Positions 60,216-64,000 of a stretch of 64,000 bases of DNA are shown one piece after another. The first letter of the stretch is position 1. Every line of letters starts with the position of its first letter. A model generated the notes under the pieces. It was not told the origin of the DNA. It made no database searches and saw nothing but the letters and a program-made list of their open reading frames with translations. Location of the stretch: the NCBI GenBank assembly GCA_025462645.1, contig JAOAPB010000064.1:62001-126000 (forward strand), written 5' to 3'. This DNA comes from Edaphobacter sp. (GTDB lineage Bacteria; Acidobacteriota; Terriglobia; Terriglobales; Acidobacteriaceae). The translations under genes and the position numbers were made by a program.

Positions 60216-61967
60216 CTAAGTCTTGCCTCGCTTCCGCCGGCCACTCGCTGGTTTGGCTCTCTTCGTCATCTTCGCCTCTGTCATCTTTGCTTCTGGCGTC
60301 TTCGCTTCTATGGCTGACTGAGGCGCCACCTGCCGTTGACCGCTTCTCAGGCTTCTATCGGAGAGGGGCTCAAACTGCGATCGCAATGCGCCGGGCACAT
60401 TCAACTGCTGCAATACTTCGGCGCGAGTGAGATGCGCGCCCTCGGCATACTTGTCCGCTGCCTCCAGTACCACCGTCACCGCATCGATCACCTGCTTCAG
60501 GCCCCTCTCCGAAGGAGGATCTGGCCGATTCTTCACATCGGTCAAAGCCGCGGTTAGGCCCCAGAAGCTCTTATCTACTCTGGCATAGAAAGGATTGCAA
60601 CGCCGGCGGTCCTTGCTCAGTTGGTCGTTGGCGTCACTCCACGTGACAGCCTCCAAATCCCCCGGCCCAGTAGTCGAAGTCTGGGGGTCTTTGGCGATAC
60701 CCTGTTCCTCACAAAACACGCCGAGCGTTACAGAACAGCTGCCCCGGATATCAGTATTCTTCAGGAACAGTTCGGAGCCGTTCCAGCTGTAACGAATGAA
60801 ATAACGCAGCGTAGTCGAGCCGGTGATGACCGTCACGGTCTTGTCAGGATTTCGTACCGTTACAGGGATGTTCAGATTGATGGTTCCCCAACCGCCGCCG
60901 CTCGGCATGGAGATGTTTTTTCCATCGATCTGCCATGCGAAGCCGGCATTCAGTAAGCCGGTCGAATGGGCATAGAAGGGTGCCTCGACAATGTAGTGGG
61001 TCTCGAGGAAATCGTAAGGCTTCTCCGGGCAGAACAGTCCGGGCTTGATCGGGAAGGAGTGCGTCTTTGGATCCGGCACCGTAATCTGCATGACGGGATT
61101 GCCGGGATCGAGCGAGACACTGCGCCGCGGCAGATCGTACAACGGGAAGACATTGTCGAGCGCCGCAAAAGTCTGTCCCTTCGGGTCTGCATGCGCATCG
61201 ATCAGCTTGCTGAAGCCGTCGAACGCCGAGCTCGCGGGCTTGCCCGTCAACCGGTGATAGGTCTCCGCCAGCGTATCGCCTCCCGCTCGAATCACAGCCT
61301 TCAAATCAAACCCGAGTTGATGCACGAGGTAGTTGATGAACAGAATGCCGCAACCAAAGGTTACGAAGTTCTGGTCGGTCGGATCCGTCTTGCTGACAAA
61401 GTCCGGCCTGCCTCCATTGAGCCACTGGTTCACCCGGGGCCCCTGCCCTGTGTCGTAGTATCCGTAGGGGTGCAGCAGAGCGCCCATCACGCCGGAGAGT
61501 GCCTCTCCATTGCTGAATCCCGCGTTCCATCCATAGCCGGTGAAACCCATCAGGATCTCCACCAACTCGGCAACAAATACGCGTTGAGGAAATTCGATGA
61601 CCGCGCGATTGTAGTTGGGCCCGGGATCGGGTGGAGGATCGGTAACAAAGCTCGGAGGGGGCGGCGGAGGCGGAGTAAACGCCCTGCCGATGATGATGCG
61701 ACTGGACTGCTCCGTCTCATAACCATAATTTTGTCCATTCCAGGTTCTGGCGGGATCCTCCTTCAGAACATTGACCCAGACAGAATGGTCGATCGTCTTG
61801 TCGTACTGGAACTCCGTGCTGAAGAGGTCCTGCAGGCGGGTCAAATCCGACTCGCAGATGTAGCCGATTGCGGTTGCCTGATTTCGCGCCACCACATCGT
61901 CTTCGCAAGTGATCAGAAAGTTTCTTGTGGAAGCGACAATCTCGTATCCAGCGAATGTACCGGCCAT
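60216..61967 (-). CDS. Large protein of unknown function
   Basis: A 583-residue protein with no signal peptide and no recognised catalytic domain. Residues ~130-190 contain FVAELVEILMGFTGYGWNAG followed by FSNGEALSGVMGALLHP, a pattern I associate with uncharacterised bacterial proteins; it looks like a degenerate zincin-type helix without HExxH. A poly-Pro stretch (PPPPPPP, about residues 97-104) and Cys-containing beta-rich segments (SCSVTLGVFCEEQ) follow. The C-terminus carries short Lys-rich repeats (EAKTPEAKMTEAKMTKRAK) ending GRRKRGKT, perhaps for nucleic acid or surface binding. It stands alone, just outside the right repeat. Real coding character is likely; function is unknown. Confidence 0.7.
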   Translation of the reverse strand: MAGTFAGYEIVASTRNFLITCEDDVVARNQATAIGYICESDLTRLQDLFSTEFQYDKTIDHSVWVNVLKEDPARTWNGQNYGYETEQSSRIIIGRAFTPPPPPPPSFVTDPPPDPGPNYNRAVIEFPQRVFVAELVEILMGFTGYGWNAGFSNGEALSGVMGALLHPYGYYDTGQGPRVNQWLNGGRPDFVSKTDPTDQNFVTFGCGILFINYLVHQLGFDLKAVIRAGGDTLAETYHRLTGKPASSAFDGFSKLIDAHADPKGQTFAALDNVFPLYDLPRRSVSLDPGNPVMQITVPDPKTHSFPIKPGLFCPEKPYDFLETHYIVEAPFYAHSTGLLNAGFAWQIDGKNISMPSGGGWGTINLNIPVTVRNPDKTVTVITGSTTLRYFIRYSWNGSELFLKNTDIRGSCSVTLGVFCEEQGIAKDPQTSTTGPGDLEAVTWSDANDQLSKDRRRCNPFYARVDKSFWGLTAALTDVKNRPDPPSERGLKQVIDAVTVVLEAADKYAEGAHLTRAEVLQQLNVPGALRSQFEPLSDRSLRSGQRQVAPQSAIEAKTPEAKMTEAKMTKRAKPASGRRKRGKT

Positions 61968-62345
61968 CTCTCACCTCGTGTAGGTCAGTTGCGAGGCCCT
62001 TGCCGGACTGAGGGAGAAGCGTCAATCCACGCAATTGGAATCTGCGAACACCTGGGGGAAGGGTCGATGCTGACGGTAAGCTGAAACGCTCTCGTGGAGA
62101 TCGGAGTTCGGTTGCGTCGAGTATAGGCCATTGTGAGCTTAATGACCTTTGAGAAAAGTATTTTTTCTTCAGTCTCGAAGATCCATTTTCCTGGTGATAA
62201 GCTGGTTTGCTCGACTATTCAGCATCATTCTGCAGGTTGACATCCCACGAATTGAGCATTGCAAAAGTGGTGGGCCGCGATCGGTCCGTGGGAGTCCCGA
62301 CGCAATCTCAGGTCTCTACCGCATGACTTCAAGCGTTGATTCTAT
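61968..62345. other. 378-nt region upstream of the unknown gene and downstream of tRNA-Glu
   Basis: The region probably holds the promoter of the leftward unknown gene and the 3' flank of tRNA-Glu. No further gene, repeat or clear terminator was recognised. Confidence 0.4.
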
Positions 62346-62423
62346 TGGCGTCCCCGATGGGATTCGAACCCATGTTATCGCCGTGAAAGGGCGGTGTCCT
62401 GGGCCGGGCTAGACGACAGGGAC
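62346..62423 (-). tRNA. tRNA-Glu (anticodon TTC)
   Basis: On the - strand the sequence begins GTCCCTG and ends CGGGGACGCCA, which pair as a 7-bp acceptor stem with an encoded CCA. The anticodon loop is CTTTCAC with TTC as anticodon, and the T-arm reads ATGGGTTCGAATCCCAT. The D-arm is GTCTAGCCCGGCCCAGGAC. The last pair of the anticodon stem (27:43) appears to be a C-A mismatch, since the stem reads CCGCC and GGCGA; otherwise the fold is normal. Confidence 0.93.
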
Positions 62424-62537
62424 GTTGCAGAGGCGGATGCAGACAGCACCCAAACCAAATTCAACGCTAACAATCTGGCACTCTCATGTCAAAATTTGTT
62501 CGTGCGTGCAGCGTTCACGGCATACTTGTAAAACACC

Positions 62538-63224
62538 ATGCCCTCAATTGCCCCCCGCTATAAATACCTCGACGCCCTCACCACGGCTTTTGTTGTTATC
62601 TTGCTCGTTTCAAATCTTGTCGCCCAGAAGGTCTGTCTCATTGGTCCATTCGCCGTCAGCGGAGCCGTTCTGCTCTTTCCCATCACCTACATCTTTGGTG
62701 ACGTCTTTACCGAGGTCTACGGCTTCGCAGCCTCGCGTCGCGCCATCTGGCTAGGTTTCTTCGGAACGGTTCTGTTGTATCTCATGGGTACTATCACTAT
62801 CGCACTTCCCGCCGCCCCCGGATGGCAGAATCAGCAGGCCTTCGCTGTGGTCTTTGGCTTTATCCCTCGTATCCTCGCCGCCAGTCTCGTCGCCTTCTGG
62901 GCTGGAGAGTTCGCCAACTCTTACACGATGGCCCGTCTCAAGCTAATCACCGACGGTCGCAAGCTCTGGACCCGTACTATCGGCTCCACCGTCGTCGGTC
63001 AGGCAGTCGATACCGTTCTCGTCATCACCCTAACTTTCATCGGCACCGTCCCCGTGCGAACCCTCGCCAATATGATCGTCACCGGCTATGCCCTCAAAGT
63101 AGGGTACGAAGTCCTGGCAACGCCGCTCACGTATCTTGTCATAAATAGGCTGAAAAAGGTCGAACATGCAGATGCTTTTGACCGCCACGAAAGCTTCAAT
63201 CCCTTCTCCTTCGCGGGAAAATAG
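62538..63224 (+). CDS. YhhQ-type queuosine precursor transporter
   Basis: A 228-residue inner-membrane protein of the VUT/YhhQ family, which imports 7-cyano- or 7-aminomethyl-7-deazaguanine for tRNA queuosine synthesis. The conserved start ALTTAFVVILLVSNLVAQKV is followed by ITYIFGDVFTEVYGFAASRR, the family hallmark. About six membrane helices are visible, with WAGEFANSYTMARLK later. It starts 114 nt after the divergent tRNA-Glu, itself a tRNA whose UUC anticodon is not a queuosine target, so the adjacency is probably accidental. Family assignment is firm. Confidence 0.9.
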   Translation: MPSIAPRYKYLDALTTAFVVILLVSNLVAQKVCLIGPFAVSGAVLLFPITYIFGDVFTEVYGFAASRRAIWLGFFGTVLLYLMGTITIALPAAPGWQNQQAFAVVFGFIPRILAASLVAFWAGEFANSYTMARLKLITDGRKLWTRTIGSTVVGQAVDTVLVITLTFIGTVPVRTLANMIVTGYALKVGYEVLATPLTYLVINRLKKVEHADAFDRHESFNPFSFAGK

Positions 63225-63478
63225 CCTAATCTCTAATCATCGCAGGCACCTGGATCTCCAATATCGGTCCGGCCACCTCAATATTTCTCCTTATATTCTC
63301 CTTGTAGAATTGCGAACCCTTCTCGGTAGTGCCGGCATCTAAATTTGAAATCCGTAGTCCGTGTGATAGTTAAGTGGTTGTTTGCTGGAAGCTTGCGTCC
63401 CAAATGCGTTCTGCCTGTCCAAATGTCGCAAGGGACGGAAGAAACCGTCCAAGTCGCCGTCTCTGAAGGAGAAGTACT

Positions 63479-64000
63479 GTGTCCCTGATCGTGAATACAC
63501 GTCGCATTCTACCGGTTATCGCCTGTGCGGCCGCTTGCCTTTTGGCCGGTTGCAAGTCTGCCGCGCCAGCTGCTGCAGCTCCTCAGGCCATGCCCGTACA
63601 GGTGGCCCCGGTGACGCTTTCGCCGGTGCCTAGCTCCGATACCTACGTCTCGACAATCAAGAGCCGCCGCTCCGCCACCATGCAGCCGCAGGTTGATGGC
63701 AATCTCATCCGTATTCTTGTGAAATCGGGCGACCCCGTTAAGGCTGGCCAGCTGCTCATGCAGATCGATCCGCTTAAGCAGTCTGCTACCGTGGCGTCTC
63801 AACTCGGAACTCAGTTGCAGAAGAAAGCTGTCTACGACTACAACAAGATTCAGGTGGAGCGCCAGCGCAAGCTCTTTGAAGCTGGTGTCGTCTCCCGCGA
63901 TGCCTATGACCAGGCCACGCAGGCCTATGAGAACTCCAAGGCCGACTTTGAGTCCTCCTCGGCTCTCACCGGAACGCAGCAACAGCAGCTTGCCTACTAT
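63479..64000 (+). CDS. RND efflux periplasmic adaptor lipoprotein (partial)
   Basis: The 5' part (174 codons) of a membrane-fusion/HlyD-family adaptor that continues past the window. A signal peptide ends in the lipobox LLAGC (about residues 21-25), so it should be an inner-membrane lipoprotein. The beta-strand/lipoyl half-motif (PQVDGNLIRILVKSGDPVKA, then GQLLMQIDPLKQ) is typical, and the alpha-helical hairpin begins KVERQRK-like (IQVERQRKLFEAGVVSRDAY). GTG 63479 is fixed by AAGGAG 7 nt upstream; another GTG at 63491 is less likely. An RND pump gene is expected beyond 64000. Confidence 0.88.
   Translation, partial: MSLIVNTRRILPVIACAAACLLAGCKSAAPAAAAPQAMPVQVAPVTLSPVPSSDTYVSTIKSRRSATMQPQVDGNLIRILVKSGDPVKAGQLLMQIDPLKQSATVASQLGTQLQKKAVYDYNKIQVERQRKLFEAGVVSRDAYDQATQAYENSKADFESSSALTGTQQQQLAYY

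Noticed and set aside
60966..62084. 372-residue open frame on the + strand opposite the unknown 583-residue protein
   Set aside because: The - strand protein has structured motifs and a sensible length; the + strand frame has shadow-type composition and no recognised motif. Some doubt remains because neither has a firm family.
1..64000. CRISPR array
   Set aside because: No regularly spaced direct repeats of 25-40 bp were seen in any intergenic region.

Overview
The window looks like the chromosome of a Gram-negative soil bacterium of the Acidobacteriota, probably class Terriglobia (Granulicella/Edaphobacter/Terriglobus-like). This is inferred from an Oar-like TonB-dependent receptor with a carboxypeptidase-regulatory N-terminal domain, an UpxY/NusG-like antiterminator leading an exopolysaccharide locus, and a sugar transferase with a GGDEF-like N-terminal half. 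No rRNA or other taxonomic marker is present, so the placement is tentative.

Region 1 (1-21.3 kb, moderate GC, all genes on +) is an exopolysaccharide (EPS) biosynthesis cluster of the Wzx/Wzy type. It holds a BY-kinase-type ATPase, a NusG-like antiterminator, an initiating undecaprenyl-phosphate sugar transferase, a Wzx flippase, a Wzy/ligase-type polymerase, six or seven glycosyltransferases (GT2 and GT4), a methyltransferase, a secreted beta-helix protein and a deacetylase-like membrane protein. A multicopper oxidase sits among them unexpectedly. A strong intrinsic terminator closes the cluster.

Region 2 (22.3-50.3 kb, clearly GC-richer) is a type VI secretion (T6SS) locus. It carries a giant PEGA-domain Ser/Thr kinase, VgrG, a VgrG-linked cargo block of unknown genes, membrane FHA and VWA proteins, TssB, TssC, Hcp, TssE, TssF, TssG (with an N-terminal PASTA-like domain), TssK, ClpV, and an envelope-spanning lipoprotein-like FHA protein with two DUF1080-like domains. 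TssJ, TssL, TssM, TssA and PAAR are not visible. Inside it, on the opposite strand (35446 to 32218), lies a compact five-gene operon with every part of a ubiquitin-like conjugation pathway: a ThiF-type E1, a membrane protein with tandem RING-like zinc clusters (candidate E3), an 86-residue beta-grasp protein ending in a free Gly, an E2 with catalytic-type Cys and oxyanion-type Asn, and a metallophosphoesterase. I regard this as the most interesting system here. Because bacterial Bil systems conjugate a ubiquitin-like protein to phage tails, a related machine inside a contractile-tail secretion locus is a natural hypothesis for control or tagging of T6SS parts.

Region 3 (50.3-59.2 kb) is a probable sialic acid scavenging locus: AraC regulator, secreted sialidase, TonB-dependent receptor, GntR/FadR-type regulator, N-acetylneuraminate lyase-like aldolase and an MFS transporter. 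A 9-bp motif is shared by its two divergent promoter regions.

Regions 2 and 3 are bracketed by two inverted copies (about 450 bp each, at 21313 and 59713) of a repeat that contains an intrinsic terminator. The right copy adjoins a frameshifted fragment of an AfsR-like regulator. Region 4 (60.2-64 kb) holds a large protein of unknown function, tRNA-Glu, a YhhQ-type queuosine-precursor transporter and the start of an RND efflux adaptor that runs off the end of the window.
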